Shown here: positions 42,683 to 51,557 of the stretch, piece after piece | Position numbering within the stretch: the first letter of the stretch is position 1 | Layout of the letters: each line of letters begins with the position of its first letter | NCBI RefSeq assembly: GCF_042662125.1 | Contig: NZ_JBHSXL010000001.1 | Span: 167,405 to 231,404 of the forward strand | Source of the DNA: Halopenitus salinus | GTDB taxonomy: Archaea > Halobacteriota > Halobacteria > Halobacteriales > Haloferacaceae | DNA length: 64,000 nt | Direction: 5' to 3' | The notes under the pieces: model-generated | The model's database searches: none | The model's input: the letters and a program-made list of their open reading frames with translations, nothing else | What the model was told of the DNA's origin: nothing | Made by a program: the position numbers and the translations under genes

Positions 42683-43375
42683 CTACCCGCCGCGTTCGCG
42701 CAGCCGATCGATCCGATCCCCGAGCGGCGGCTGCACCTCGAAGGCCGTCCGCCACCCGCCGCGTTCCGGCTCCACGCCGCGGCGGTCGGCCGCGCGCTCG
42801 AAGGCGTCTGCCAGCCGGTCGGCGCCGACGCGATCGGCCGCGCGGGCGTCGGCGGCGTACTGGATCCGCCGTCCGGCCCAAAGCGAGACGAGCCCGACCG
42901 CGAGGAGCGCGGTGAACCCGTCGTCGAAGGGGACGAGCGTGAGGACGATCGCGGCGAGGATCGACACCACTCCGGCCACCGAGACGGCCCGAAATTCGCC
43001 GTAATACGTATCGAGGCGGGCGACCTCGGCCGCGAACAACGCCTCGACGGTGATTTCATCGAGGGTGTGTCCATCGATGTCAGTCGCGTCTCGATCGCTT
43101 TCTCCGTCGACGCCGAGCACGTCCGGCGTCACGAACAACACGCGTCGTCCGGGCGGGCCGCGGACCGTGATCTCCGGGCTTCGGGTCGTCTCCTCGATGA
43201 CGGCGACGGCCGACACGTCGAGTCCGACCGCCTCGCGAAGCTCCGCGAGGCGATCGCGCTCCGCGGGCGTCGGCTCGCGGGTCGCGAGGAAGCGATCGGC
43301 CGCGATGAGCGGGCCGACGGTTGCCGCGAGCATCGCGAGGACGGCGACGAGGGGGACGAGCGCGATCCGGAGCAT
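42683..43375 (-). CDS. M48-like membrane protein lacking the zinc motif
   Basis: A 230-aa protein with an N-terminal helix (LRIALVPLVAVLAMLAATVG) and a central helix pair (VAGVVSILAAIVLTLVPF, TALLAVGLVSLWAGRRIQY). The order is that of M48/HtpX-type proteases: LREAVGLDVSAVAVIEETTR, RRVLFVTPDVLG, a helix where HExxH should be, then AADARAADRVGADRLADAFE and PPLGDRIDRLRE. The HExxH site reads VEALFAAEVARLD, so catalytic His residues are gone. It directly abuts the MutS-family gene stop (43376). It is probably an inactive pseudo-protease. Confidence 0.65.
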   Translation of the reverse strand: MLRIALVPLVAVLAMLAATVGPLIAADRFLATREPTPAERDRLAELREAVGLDVSAVAVIEETTRSPEITVRGPPGRRVLFVTPDVLGVDGESDRDATDIDGHTLDEITVEALFAAEVARLDTYYGEFRAVSVAGVVSILAAIVLTLVPFDDGFTALLAVGLVSLWAGRRIQYAADARAADRVGADRLADAFERAADRRGVEPERGGWRTAFEVQPPLGDRIDRLRERGG

Positions 43376-45352
43376 TCAGAACTTCTCCAGGAGGTCCTCG
43401 TAGAACGCGCCGCCGCGCTCGCCGGAGAGCTTCTCGACGATGAGCTCCGGGGTGGACCGGGCGAGGTGGTCCTTCTGTGGCGACCGATTCACCCGCAGTT
43501 CGCCGTCCTCGAGTCCGGTGGCCTCGATACCGTCGACGGCGACCGGGAAGTCGGCCGCCTCGCGGATCTCCCGGGCGAGGTGGGAGACGAAGACCGCGGT
43601 CGCCGCCTGGTCCTCGAGCGCCTCGAGGATGCCGGCGATGATCTTCGCGGAGGCGCCGGGTTCCGTGATCGACTCCAGCTCGTCGACCAGCACGAGCCGG
43701 CCGTCCGCGCCCTCGACGAGGTCGCCGAACTCCCGAAGCGTCGCCTCGAAGGCGCCGGCGTCGAGGGTCCCCTGGGACTTCGCGTAGTAGTGGATCTCCT
43801 CGAAGCGCTCGAGGCGGGCCTCGGCGGCCGGAACGGGCATACCCATCTGGGCGAGGATCGCAACGAGCGCGACGAGATCGAGCGTCGACGTCTTGCCGCC
43901 GGAGTTGACCCCCGAAAGCAGCGTCGCGCCACTCACCGCGTAATCGACCGGCTCCGCATCCGCGTAGGAGACGTCGAGGAGCGGCGATCGCCCCTCGACG
44001 ATCCGAAAGCCGCGATCGCGATCGAACGTCGGAAGCGTGCAGTCGAAATCGCGGGCGAATCGGGAGACTGCGAGTTCGACGTCGAGTTCGAGCGCGTCGC
44101 GGACGAGATCGTCGGCCGGATCGGAAAGCTCCGAGAGGTCCTCGGCCAGATCGGCTTTGAGCGTCGCCGCACGCTGGTCGCGAGCCGTCGAGAGTTCGTT
44201 TCGAAGGCGGGAGACCGTCTCCTCGTCGTGTTCGACCGGAAACGTGGGATCCCCCTCGGGGAAGACGCGCTTTGCGATCTCCGCCTCGCCGGGGTCGAGC
44301 CGCAACGCGGAGACGACGTGATCGCGTGCCCGCTCGAGGGCGGCGTCGTACTCGTCGGCGAGTTCGCGCGAGAGCAGCGAGTCGACGCGGGCGCCCTGTT
44401 CGACGAGCGAGAGGAAGTCCTGTCCCTCGATGGTGACGTCCCGCTCGCGGATCGCCTGACGGAGGTGGTCGTTCGCGACCGACTCGGCGGTGCCCACGGC
44501 CGCATCGAGGTCGTCGACCGCGGTCGCGAGCCGGTCGAACTCGTCGTCGCCGATCACGGTTCCGTCGTCGTCGACCCGCGAGAGCGCGTCCCGGAGCGCC
44601 TCGAGGTCACACGGCGGGTCGACGTCGGCGGCCTCGTGGACCGCCGCGGCCGCGAGGAGCCGGTCCCGGTTCGTCGCGAATCGGGCGAGGAGGCGCTCGG
44701 GAACGGTCTCGGCGGGCGTCTCGAGGGCGTCCGGACGGACCCGGACGTCGCCGTGGACGTCGAGGCCCGCGAAGGACTCGTCGAGGACGATCACGGTGGC
44801 GTACGACCGCGCGAGCTCGGAGAGGTCGCGGACGTCCTCGGCGGTTTCGACGGAGAGTTCGGGCATCGCCGCCTCGGCCTCGGCGTAGCGTTCGGCGTCG
44901 GCGGTCGCCAGACATCGCTCGCGGACGCGGACCGTTCCCGGCGACTCCATCGGCTCGACGCCGGAGAGCGCCTCGAGGACCGCCGGGTCCGGTTCGCGCT
45001 CCATCGCGTCCGCGACGAACGAGCGGACCTCCTCGATCCGCGACCGGGACGCGGAGGGGTAGAACGTCTCGAGGCGCGTCTCGGCGTAGTCGGTGACCGC
45101 CCGGTCCTTGAGCAGGCCGATCACGTCGCGATAGAGTTCGCGTGCGCGATCGGTCGCGAGCACGCGCCCGTCGTCGCCGTGGCGGTCGCGAACCGCCCCG
45201 CGGGCGATCTGGACGGCCCGGCCGTGGGTGATCCCGGACGCGCTCGCGATCGCGGCGACGTCGCCGCGGCGAAGCGCGGCCTCCGGATCGTCCAGCTCGT
45301 GGAGGGCGTCGGCCGTCTTGGCGCCGACGCCGGGGATCGCCTCCAGTTCCAT
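43376..45352 (-). CDS. MutS-family ATPase with N-terminal HhH (MutS5-like)
   Basis: A 658-aa protein. Residues about 1-50 carry helix-hairpin-helix-like DNA-binding segments (LEAIPGVGAKTADALHELDD). A long helical lever follows (about 80-470), then the MutS ATPase: ARSPLLDV-type strand (VEGRSPLLDVSYADAEPVDY), Walker A SGVNSGGKTSTLD, Walker B RLVLVDELESITEP, and FVSHLAREI. There is no mismatch-recognition domain I, so it is not MutS1. It may act on recombination intermediates or stalled ribosome/DNA structures as MutS2-type proteins do. ATG 45352 is used rather than the GTG one codon earlier. Confidence 0.8.
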   Translation of the reverse strand: MELEAIPGVGAKTADALHELDDPEAALRRGDVAAIASASGITHGRAVQIARGAVRDRHGDDGRVLATDRARELYRDVIGLLKDRAVTDYAETRLETFYPSASRSRIEEVRSFVADAMEREPDPAVLEALSGVEPMESPGTVRVRERCLATADAERYAEAEAAMPELSVETAEDVRDLSELARSYATVIVLDESFAGLDVHGDVRVRPDALETPAETVPERLLARFATNRDRLLAAAAVHEAADVDPPCDLEALRDALSRVDDDGTVIGDDEFDRLATAVDDLDAAVGTAESVANDHLRQAIRERDVTIEGQDFLSLVEQGARVDSLLSRELADEYDAALERARDHVVSALRLDPGEAEIAKRVFPEGDPTFPVEHDEETVSRLRNELSTARDQRAATLKADLAEDLSELSDPADDLVRDALELDVELAVSRFARDFDCTLPTFDRDRGFRIVEGRSPLLDVSYADAEPVDYAVSGATLLSGVNSGGKTSTLDLVALVAILAQMGMPVPAAEARLERFEEIHYYAKSQGTLDAGAFEATLREFGDLVEGADGRLVLVDELESITEPGASAKIIAGILEALEDQAATAVFVSHLAREIREAADFPVAVDGIEATGLEDGELRVNRSPQKDHLARSTPELIVEKLSGERGGAFYEDLLEKF

Positions 45353-45499
45353 CACCCCGGGTTCTTTCGGGAACGGTCAAAAGGGTGCGGGTCGCGGGGC
45401 GGGGGCCAACCCGAAGTCGACCATGAGTAGAGAACGCGACCACCTCCGATCGACGAACACGACGACGCCCTTTTTCTCCCTCGGGTGTAACGGACGGTC

Positions 45500-46483
45500 A
45501 TGGACACGGTTACGGACGCCGGGCGGTCGGCGGGAACGCCGGACGCGTCGGTCGAACTCGACCGCGAGGCGCTTTCGGCGTCGCTGGAACGGAAGGTCGA
45601 CCTCCTCCGGGAGTCCCTCTCGGAGTGCGGTGAAGTGTTGATCGCCTTCTCCGGCGGCGTCGACTCGTCCGTGGTCGCGGCGCTCGCGCGTGACGCCCTC
45701 GGGGAGGACGCCGTCGCCTGCACCGCCAAAAGCGAGACGCTTCCGGCCGCGGAGCTGGAGGACTCCGTCGAGGTGGCTACCGAGATCGGGATCCGCCACG
45801 AGATCGTCGAGTTCTCCGAACTGGACGATCCGGAGTTCGTGGCCAACGACGGCGATCGGTGTTACCACTGCCGAACGATGCGGCTGGGCCGGATGTACGA
45901 GAAGGCGACCGAGATGGGGATCGACACGGTCTGTGACGGGACGAACGCCTCGGATCCGGGCGAGGGGCATCGCCCCGGCCTGCGCGCGGTCGAGGAGCTT
46001 TCGGTCCGGTCTCCCCTCCTGACACACGACGTCGATAAATCCGAGGTGCGGCAGATAGCCGAGGCCTACGGCCTCTCCGTGGCGGACAAGCCGTCGATGG
46101 CCTGTCTCTCCTCGCGGATCCCCACCGGACTGGAGGTCACGGAGGAGCGTCTCTCGCGCGTCGAGAAGGCCGAGCGCCTGCTGCGGGAGTGGGGCTTCTC
46201 GCAGTTCCGCGTCCGCGATCACGACGGGCTCGCGCGCATCGAGATCGCGACTGAGGAGCTCGAGGACGCCCTCGATCCGGAGTTCGCCCGCGCCGCCACC
46301 GAACACCTCGAGGACGTCGGTTTCGACCACGTTACCCTCGATCTCGCCGGCTACCGGACCGGCAGCGTGAGTCCCGGCGACGAGGAGGAGCCCGAAGGCG
46401 GGAACTCAGACGACGACGGGGACGCGGATCGTGACGTCGCAGGCGGGCTCGATCTCGGCAAGGAGTACCCGCGGGGAAGCTGA
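45500..46483 (+). CDS. larE: LarE-type ATP-dependent sulfur transferase
   Basis: A 327-aa PP-loop protein: ATP-binding VLIAFSGGVDSSVVAALARD (about residue 50), CYHCR (about 121) and KPSMACLSSRIPTGLEVTEE, where the Cys corresponds to the sacrificial sulfur donor of LarE. LarE builds the pincer Ni nucleotide cofactor with LarB and LarC; archaeal relatives may serve other thiolations. The acidic C-terminal tail (EEPEGGNSDDDGDAD) is a halophile addition. No larB or larC is visible here. Confidence 0.82.
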   Translation: MDTVTDAGRSAGTPDASVELDREALSASLERKVDLLRESLSECGEVLIAFSGGVDSSVVAALARDALGEDAVACTAKSETLPAAELEDSVEVATEIGIRHEIVEFSELDDPEFVANDGDRCYHCRTMRLGRMYEKATEMGIDTVCDGTNASDPGEGHRPGLRAVEELSVRSPLLTHDVDKSEVRQIAEAYGLSVADKPSMACLSSRIPTGLEVTEERLSRVEKAERLLREWGFSQFRVRDHDGLARIEIATEELEDALDPEFARAATEHLEDVGFDHVTLDLAGYRTGSVSPGDEEEPEGGNSDDDGDADRDVAGGLDLGKEYPRGS

Positions 46484-46523
46484 CGAAGTGGCGACCCGGT
46501 CGCTATTTGGCGACGTCCGGTCG

Positions 46524-46838
46524 CTATTCCTCTTTTTCGCCGTCGTCGCGTGCCTCGTTCGGGAGCGACCCGGGATCGGCGTCGGAGCCGTAGCGGGAGT
46601 CGTCGCGCTCGAAGGCGTACAGCGCCGGCCCCATCACGAGGATGATCAGGGTGCCCGGGATCGGGATGGTCGGGACGAAGACCGGGAGCGTGAGCCCCAC
46701 GGCCACGGTGACGAAGACGAATCCGGCCCAAAGCGGTGCCCGCGCGATCCCGAGGCGGTCGGCGTCCCAGTAGACCGCGATCGCGGCCGCCGCGGCGAGG
46801 AGGACTCCGGAACCGGCGACGATCGGAGCGAGAGCCAT
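46524..46838 (-). CDS. Small three-helix membrane protein
   Basis: A 104-aa protein with three hydrophobic segments (IVAGSGVLLAAAAAIAVYW, PLWAGFVFVTVAVGLTLPVF, TIPIPGTLIILVMGPALYAF) and a charged tail (NEARDDGEKEE). The family is not recognised. It lies between LarE and RIO1, on the same strand as rio1 but 79 bp beyond it. Confidence 0.6.
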   Translation of the reverse strand: MALAPIVAGSGVLLAAAAAIAVYWDADRLGIARAPLWAGFVFVTVAVGLTLPVFVPTIPIPGTLIILVMGPALYAFERDDSRYGSDADPGSLPNEARDDGEKEE

Positions 46839-46917
46839 ATCGGAGGGTCGATCCGGCGGGCGAAAAGCGTTCCGTGACGACCGGGCGACGCCGAAGGAGA
46901 CGATCGGCCGATCAGGG

Positions 46918-47793
46918 CTACTCCTCGTCGGAGTTGCCGCCGGGCTCCGGCTCCGGCTCGGTGACGGCGGCCGCCAGATCGTCAGCGGAGACCTCCAGTC
47001 CCTGCCGGGAGAAGAAGGCGGCCACGTTCCGGCAGTCGCGCTCGAGGAACGTCCGGGCGTTCGGGTGGTGAACCGTCACGGCCTGTCCGAGGTCGATGAC
47101 CACCAGCTCGCCGTCGTGAACGATCAGGTTGTACTCGGAGAGGTCGCCGTGGATCAGCCCGACCCGATAGAGCCGACGCATGTACTCGCGGACGACCTCG
47201 AAGGCGGTCTCGGGGTTCTCGACGGTCACCTCCGAGAGCCGGCGCGCGCGGTCGTCGGCGTGGCCGACGAGCTCCATCACGAGCGCGTTTCGCTGGACGG
47301 CGATCGGTTCGGGGACGCGGACGCCGGCGTCGTACGCGCGCCGGAGGTTGGCGAACTCCTTTCGGGTCCAGGCGAGCACGGTCGCCTTCTTGTCGGAGGC
47401 GATCCCCTCGAACCGCGGATCGCCCTCGAGATACTCGCGCATCTGGGTGAAGTTCGAGGAGTTGATCCGGTAGATCTTCACCGCGACCTCCTGGCTTTCG
47501 TCCTCGCCGAACGCCTCGAAGACGTTGGCCTCCTTGCCCGTCGAGACGGGTCCGCCGAAGGCGGTTATGTAGCCGTCCTGGACGAGCTTGTAGATCGCGG
47601 CGAGCGTGGCGTCGTCGAAGACCGACCCGTCGAGTTTGAACTGGTCGGCGTCCTTGAGCCGCTTGCGGAACTCGCTGAACTCCCGATCCTGGCGGCGGGC
47701 GATCCGGTCCGCCTCGGTATCGGAGACGTCGAGCTCCTCCCACTCGTCGCCCGGATCGTCGGCGGGCTCGAGCAGGTCGAACTCCTCTGTCAT
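46918..47793 (-). CDS. rio1: RIO1-type atypical serine kinase
   Basis: A 291-aa RIO kinase: the P-loop STGKEANVFEAF (about residue 84), VAVKIYRINSSNFTQM (catalytic Lys), the catalytic loop LIHGDLSEYN (about 215) and metal-binding IDLGQAV (about 233). RIO1 acts in late small-subunit ribosome maturation. A KH-domain protein of the same pathway is encoded at 58905. The C-terminus is acidic. Confidence 0.92.
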   Translation of the reverse strand: MTEEFDLLEPADDPGDEWEELDVSDTEADRIARRQDREFSEFRKRLKDADQFKLDGSVFDDATLAAIYKLVQDGYITAFGGPVSTGKEANVFEAFGEDESQEVAVKIYRINSSNFTQMREYLEGDPRFEGIASDKKATVLAWTRKEFANLRRAYDAGVRVPEPIAVQRNALVMELVGHADDRARRLSEVTVENPETAFEVVREYMRRLYRVGLIHGDLSEYNLIVHDGELVVIDLGQAVTVHHPNARTFLERDCRNVAAFFSRQGLEVSADDLAAAVTEPEPEPGGNSDEE

Positions 47794-47922
47794 TCCTCGG
47801 AACTTCGAGACCGAGGCGTAAAAGCCCGGCTGTTGGTCCGTCCGGCGATCCTCGCGTTCTCGAGGGCGTCGGCCTGGTCGACCGGGAGGACTTTATCGCT
47901 CGCCGTCGGAGGTGTCGCCAAC

Positions 47923-48648
47923 ATGTCCCGACTCGTCTCCACGGGCGTCGACGGTTTGGACGCGATCCTCGGCGGTGGAATCACCCCACAGTCGACAGTT
48001 CTCGTCTCCGGGAACCCGGGAACCGGAAAGAGCCTCCTCGGGATCCAGTATCTCTACACCGGCGTCCGGGAGTTCGACGAGCGGGGCGTCTACATCTCCT
48101 TCGAGGAGGACGCGGAGGACATCCGCGCCGCGGCGGAGTCGATCGGCTTCGAGTCGTTCGACGAGTACGTCGACGACGGCCGGATCGTCGTCCTCGACAA
48201 GCGGCAGCTGCTCGGCGACGGCGACCTCTCGGAGACGATCGATCGGATCCTGGAGACGGTCGGCGACGGCGGATTCGACCGACTGGTGCTCGACTCCCTG
48301 TCGATGTTCAAACTCTTCTTCGAGAACGAACGCGAGGAGCGGACCTACCTGTTGAAGTTCTCGGACATCCTCAAGGAGAACGGCCTCACGTCGCTTCTGA
48401 TAAACGAGCAGGGCGCCGTCTTTCCGGACACCGAGATCGGCTTGGAGAACTTCCTCACCGACGGCAACGTCTACCTCATCCAGACGCCGACGGATTCGGG
48501 CGTCAACAGGTACCTCTGGGTGGCGAAGATGCGCAAACAGGACATCGACACGGACATCTATCCCCTGGAGATCGACGAGGGAGGACTCGTCGTCCACGAC
48601 CAGGCCGGCGGGTTCACGATGATGGATAACTCGGAGACGCCGTTTTGA
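47923..48648 (+). CDS. KaiC-like RecA-fold ATPase
   Basis: A 241-aa single KaiC/RAD55-type domain: STGVDGLDAILGGGI, Walker A GNPGTGKSLLGIQYL, Walker B RLVLDSLSMFKLFF, and SLLINEQGAVFPDTEIG. These proteins are thought to be signalling ATPases; ArlH in the motility operon below has the same fold. TATA-like CTTTATCG lies about 30 bp before ATG 47923. It is tail-to-tail with a winged-helix gene (48706) and close to a DUF7521-type gene, a set that may belong together. Confidence 0.8.
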   Translation: MSRLVSTGVDGLDAILGGGITPQSTVLVSGNPGTGKSLLGIQYLYTGVREFDERGVYISFEEDAEDIRAAAESIGFESFDEYVDDGRIVVLDKRQLLGDGDLSETIDRILETVGDGGFDRLVLDSLSMFKLFFENEREERTYLLKFSDILKENGLTSLLINEQGAVFPDTEIGLENFLTDGNVYLIQTPTDSGVNRYLWVAKMRKQDIDTDIYPLEIDEGGLVVHDQAGGFTMMDNSETPF

Positions 48649-48705
48649 GCGGGAGCGAACGCGTTGAAGGGTCGAACGCGCAGGGAGGGGACGAAACTAC
48701 CGAGG

Positions 48706-49041
48706 TCACGCGTTCGAGAGGTTGCGCCACACCTCGTCGAGGCGGTTCGTGACCGCCGACCGCTCCTCGAGGTCGACGTCGACTCCGTCGGCGAACTCGA
48801 CGGAAACGCGCTCGACGCGGCGCCGGTAGACGTTTATTCGGCGACGATCCTCCGAGAGCGGCCGGTCGTGTAACTCGAGGAGGTCGGCCTCCTGCAGCTC
48901 GTCGATCCGCCGGTAGCACGTCGCGATCGGGACGTCGAGCTCGTCGCTCAGCTCCTGGGCAGACTTGGGATCGTCGGCCGCAGCGAGGATATCCGTGTTG
49001 TACTTGTTCCCGAGCACCTCGATCAGGTCGTCCCCCGACAT
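48706..49041 (-). CDS. ArsR-type winged-helix regulator at motility locus
   Basis: A 111-aa regulator: LIEVLGNKYNTDILAAADD, KSAQELSDELDVPIATCYRR (recognition helix), LQEADLLELHDRPLSEDRRR (wing), then a strand-rich C-terminus (VERVSVEFADGVDVDLEE). It lies between the KaiC-like gene and the DUF7521-type gene, 840 bp from archaellin. Similar HTH proteins in haloarchaea neighbour DUF7521 genes. Control of motility is possible but unproven. Confidence 0.72.
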   Translation of the reverse strand: MSGDDLIEVLGNKYNTDILAAADDPKSAQELSDELDVPIATCYRRIDELQEADLLELHDRPLSEDRRRINVYRRRVERVSVEFADGVDVDLEERSAVTNRLDEVWRNLSNA

Positions 49042-49235
49042 TCAACGGTCTCAATATTGATTCCGCCCTTGTAAAGGTACGCACTTCGAAACGTAGGCGG
49101 TCACGTCGGGGGCGAGCCGATCCACGCCACGACGGGTCGATCGGCGACGAGAACGGGTGATTCGTCGGAAAGCGACGTTATTATCGGTGATATTTTGATC
49201 CGTAGTTTTATGTGTCCGATCGAGTCACGTCCCGT

Positions 49236-49517
49236 ATGCAACCGATGGAGGGTCTATACCTGTTGGCCACCGCGGGGCTCGTCGTCGCGGGGCTGACGAT
49301 GGTGGCCCTCGCGCTTCGGGCCTACCAGGAGACCGAGCGGCGTGCGATGATCCACCTGTCGATCGGGTTCGCGCTCATCGTCGCGGCGGCGATCGCCACC
49401 TCCGTGAGCGCGTTCGTGACCGACTTCACCGGCACGAGGTCGCTTTTGACGGTCAACAGCGGACTCACCGGCGTCGGGTTCAGCTTCGTGGTCTACAGCC
49501 TCATCACCTACCGGTGA
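49236..49517 (+). CDS. DUF7521-type small membrane protein
   Basis: A 93-aa protein with three membrane helices (YLLATAGLVVAGLTMVALAL, IHLSIGFALIVAAAIATSVS, LTGVGFSFVVYSLITYR) and a conserved-looking AYQETERRAM loop. It matches the haloarchaeal DUF7521 pattern, usually encoded beside a winged-helix gene, as here in divergent layout. TAGTTTTATG (near 49203) is a TATA box about 30 bp before ATG 49236. Confidence 0.68.
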   Translation: MQPMEGLYLLATAGLVVAGLTMVALALRAYQETERRAMIHLSIGFALIVAAAIATSVSAFVTDFTGTRSLLTVNSGLTGVGFSFVVYSLITYR

Positions 49518-49810
49518 CTCGTCGATCGGATTCGACCGCGTCCCGCCGGAACCCGCTGCGTTTGAGATCTCCGAGTTCTCGAGGCCTCATGCCGCGCATT
49601 AGGGCGTTGCTGTAGAGCGTACGCTCGCGAGCCGATCGAGGGGGCGTCGAAGGCGGGTATCCTCGATGGAGTTCGAAGAGTGAGAGGCAGATATCAGAGT
49701 CGATAACTCCGCCCGAGGAAATAGTTGTTTTGATGACACCATATGCCGAGCGATCGGGGTCAAAAACGCAGGACGCAAGTCCATTATCAGAACAAATATT
49801 TTGAGACGAG
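49518..49810. other. Intergenic region upstream of archaellin
   Basis: About 290 bp with no supported gene. The sequence becomes AT-richer towards the archaellin promoter (for example AAATAGTTGTTTTGATGA near 49720). The minus-strand open frame here has an unlikely product and no promoter. It is ample space for regulator binding. Confidence 0.45.
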
Positions 49811-49820
49811 TTTTTATGTA
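49811..49820 (+). promoter_or_regulatory. Archaellin promoter TATA box
   Basis: TTTTTATGTA lies 61-70 bp before ATG 49881. Transcription would start near 49840 and leave a leader of about 40 nt. Confidence 0.5.
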
Positions 49821-49880
49821 CGGTGTTTTCGTCTGCCGGAGTATGTCCGTGGCGACCCCACGGGCGCACCACACGAAACC

Positions 49881-50471
49881 ATGTTCGAACGAATCACAGA
49901 GGACGACGAAAGGGGTCAGGTGGGGATCGGCACCCTCATCGTGTTCATCGCGATGGTGCTCGTGGCGGCGATCGCCGCGGGCGTGCTCATCAACACCGCC
50001 GGCTTCCTCCAGACGCAGTCCGAAAACACGGGCGAGGAGAGTACCAGTCAAGTCACCGATCGCCTGCAGGTCGTGAGCACGATCGGCGCGATCGGAAACG
50101 ACGAGATCACCACGATCGACATGAGCTCGACGAAGAGCCCCGGCTCGAACGACATCGACCTCACGGAGGTCACGATCGACCTCATCGCCGACAGCGGGTC
50201 GATCACTCTGACTCACAGCGACAGTACGAGCAGCACGGAGTTCACCACACAAGCCGTGGACGGGAGCGGAAACATCGTCACCGACGAAAACGACCTCCAC
50301 AAGGTCACCCTCGATCTGCAAGCGATCTCGGAGGTCGGTGGTGACGGCTCCACCGGCCTCGCGGAGGGTGGCACCCTCGAACTCCGGATAACGACCGCCT
50401 CCGGCGCGACGACCACCGTCGAGATACGCGCGCCCGACTCGTTATCGGGCAAGAGCGCCGTCTCGCTGTAG
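49881..50471 (+). CDS. arlA: Archaellin (archaellum filament protein)
   Basis: A 196-aa archaellin. The N-terminus MFERITEDDERGQVGIGTL is a class III signal: prepilin peptidase cuts before the Gln-Val-Gly-Ile-Gly-Thr-Leu stretch. The helix IVFIAMVLVAAIAAGVLINT forms the filament core. The outer beta domain (DEITTIDMSSTKSPGSNDID, LEVT-type strands) is short. Two sequon-like sites are few for a haloarchaeal archaellin. Only one copy lies here, while several relatives have two or more in tandem. Confidence 0.92.
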   Translation: MFERITEDDERGQVGIGTLIVFIAMVLVAAIAAGVLINTAGFLQTQSENTGEESTSQVTDRLQVVSTIGAIGNDEITTIDMSSTKSPGSNDIDLTEVTIDLIADSGSITLTHSDSTSSTEFTTQAVDGSGNIVTDENDLHKVTLDLQAISEVGGDGSTGLAEGGTLELRITTASGATTTVEIRAPDSLSGKSAVSL

Positions 50472-50497
50472 CGTCCGTCCAAATCCTTCGTCGCTCG

Positions 50498-50507
50498 TTT
50501 TTTATAC
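50498..50507 (+). terminator. T-run after archaellin, also TATA-like
   Basis: A run of six T (50498-50503) lies 26 bp past the archaellin stop and can end its transcript. It merges into TTTATAC (50501-50507), a TATA-like box about 40 bp before the next gene at 50544, so one element may serve both ends. Confidence 0.45.
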
Positions 50508-50543
50508 TAACTCGCCGATGATGAGCATGAGCGTACACAACAC

Positions 50544-51557
50544 ATGAGCGACGACGGCCCCGCCTTCGATCCCGACGACCTCGACTTCACCGACGACGAG
50601 CGGGTCGAGGAGATCGACGACGGACGGTACGTGGTCTCCGCGGGAAGTGGCCCCCCGCGAGTGCCGAGCGATGCGGAGCGGCTGGCGGAGCTGCTGGGGG
50701 AATCGACCGAATCCGAACAGGCCGAGCGAACGGCGGAAACCGAATCCGAACAGGCCGATCGAACGACGGAAACCGACACGGATACGGGGGGATCGGCGGA
50801 TTCGCGAACGGATACGGGACGAGGGCGCGGGCCGACGTCGCGAATCGGCACCCGATCATCCGACGCCGGAACCTCGAGCCCACAGGAGCCGGAGAGCGGG
50901 ACTCCCAAACGGTCCAGATCACGGAGCGAGCGGAGACCGATCTCCTCTCGGGACGTGAGCCGCTGGCTGGCGGCCTCCTTCGAGGACGACGGCTTCGAGT
51001 TCGGCTTCGACGCGACGCTTTCGGTCGGCGACGAGGTGGTACGCCACCGGATGGTCTCCGGGGACGTCTCCGCGACCTTCGAGACGCTTTTGACCTGGTT
51101 CACCCGAAACGCGGCCGGCGAGGCGCCGATCGACGAGGCGCTCGGCATCCTCATCGCGGCCTCGGAGACCCCCGTCCAGTTCCCGCGCGGGACCCTTGAT
51201 CGATACGTGGAACGCCACGGGCTGACGCGCGAGGACTCGATCGGCGACCTCCTGGCGGTCGCGGAGGCCCACGGCGGCCTCCGGATCGAGACGTCGAGCG
51301 ACGGAGAATCCGATGAAAGTGACGACGGGGCGGACGCCCGAACCGGGAACCCGAGAAGGCGGACGGACGAAAGCGGGCAACCCACGCGAGAGGGCCGAGG
51401 AAACGAGAGGAACCGTCGATCCGATCGGGATCGCGCGCCGCGAGGGACGGACTCGCGAGGGACGGACTCGCGAGGGACGTCACCAAAAAGCTCGAGGGAC
51501 GACGAGGGCGGAGACGCCGGAGCGTGGAACTGGATCGGCGAGGATCCGGATGGATGA
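50544..51557 (+). CDS. Motility-cluster protein, DUF7500-type
   Basis: A 337-aa protein. The start (FDPDDLDFTDDERVEEIDDG followed by RYVVS) matches the DUF7500 family found in haloarchaeal archaellum clusters. Residues about 135-250 form a compact helical domain (SRDVSRWLAASFEDDGFEFG, VSATFETLLTWFTRNAAGEA). Both flanks are low-complexity: acidic Glu/Thr-rich before, Arg/Asp/Gly-rich after, with a small TDSRG tandem repeat. Position between archaellin and arlCE points to a motility role; the action is unknown. Confidence 0.65.
   Translation: MSDDGPAFDPDDLDFTDDERVEEIDDGRYVVSAGSGPPRVPSDAERLAELLGESTESEQAERTAETESEQADRTTETDTDTGGSADSRTDTGRGRGPTSRIGTRSSDAGTSSPQEPESGTPKRSRSRSERRPISSRDVSRWLAASFEDDGFEFGFDATLSVGDEVVRHRMVSGDVSATFETLLTWFTRNAAGEAPIDEALGILIAASETPVQFPRGTLDRYVERHGLTREDSIGDLLAVAEAHGGLRIETSSDGESDESDDGADARTGNPRRRTDESGQPTREGRGNERNRRSDRDRAPRGTDSRGTDSRGTSPKSSRDDEGGDAGAWNWIGEDPDG

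Noticed and set aside
49504..49872. A 122-codon minus-strand frame before archaellin
   Set aside because: It crosses the archaellin leader and promoter; composition is not convincing.
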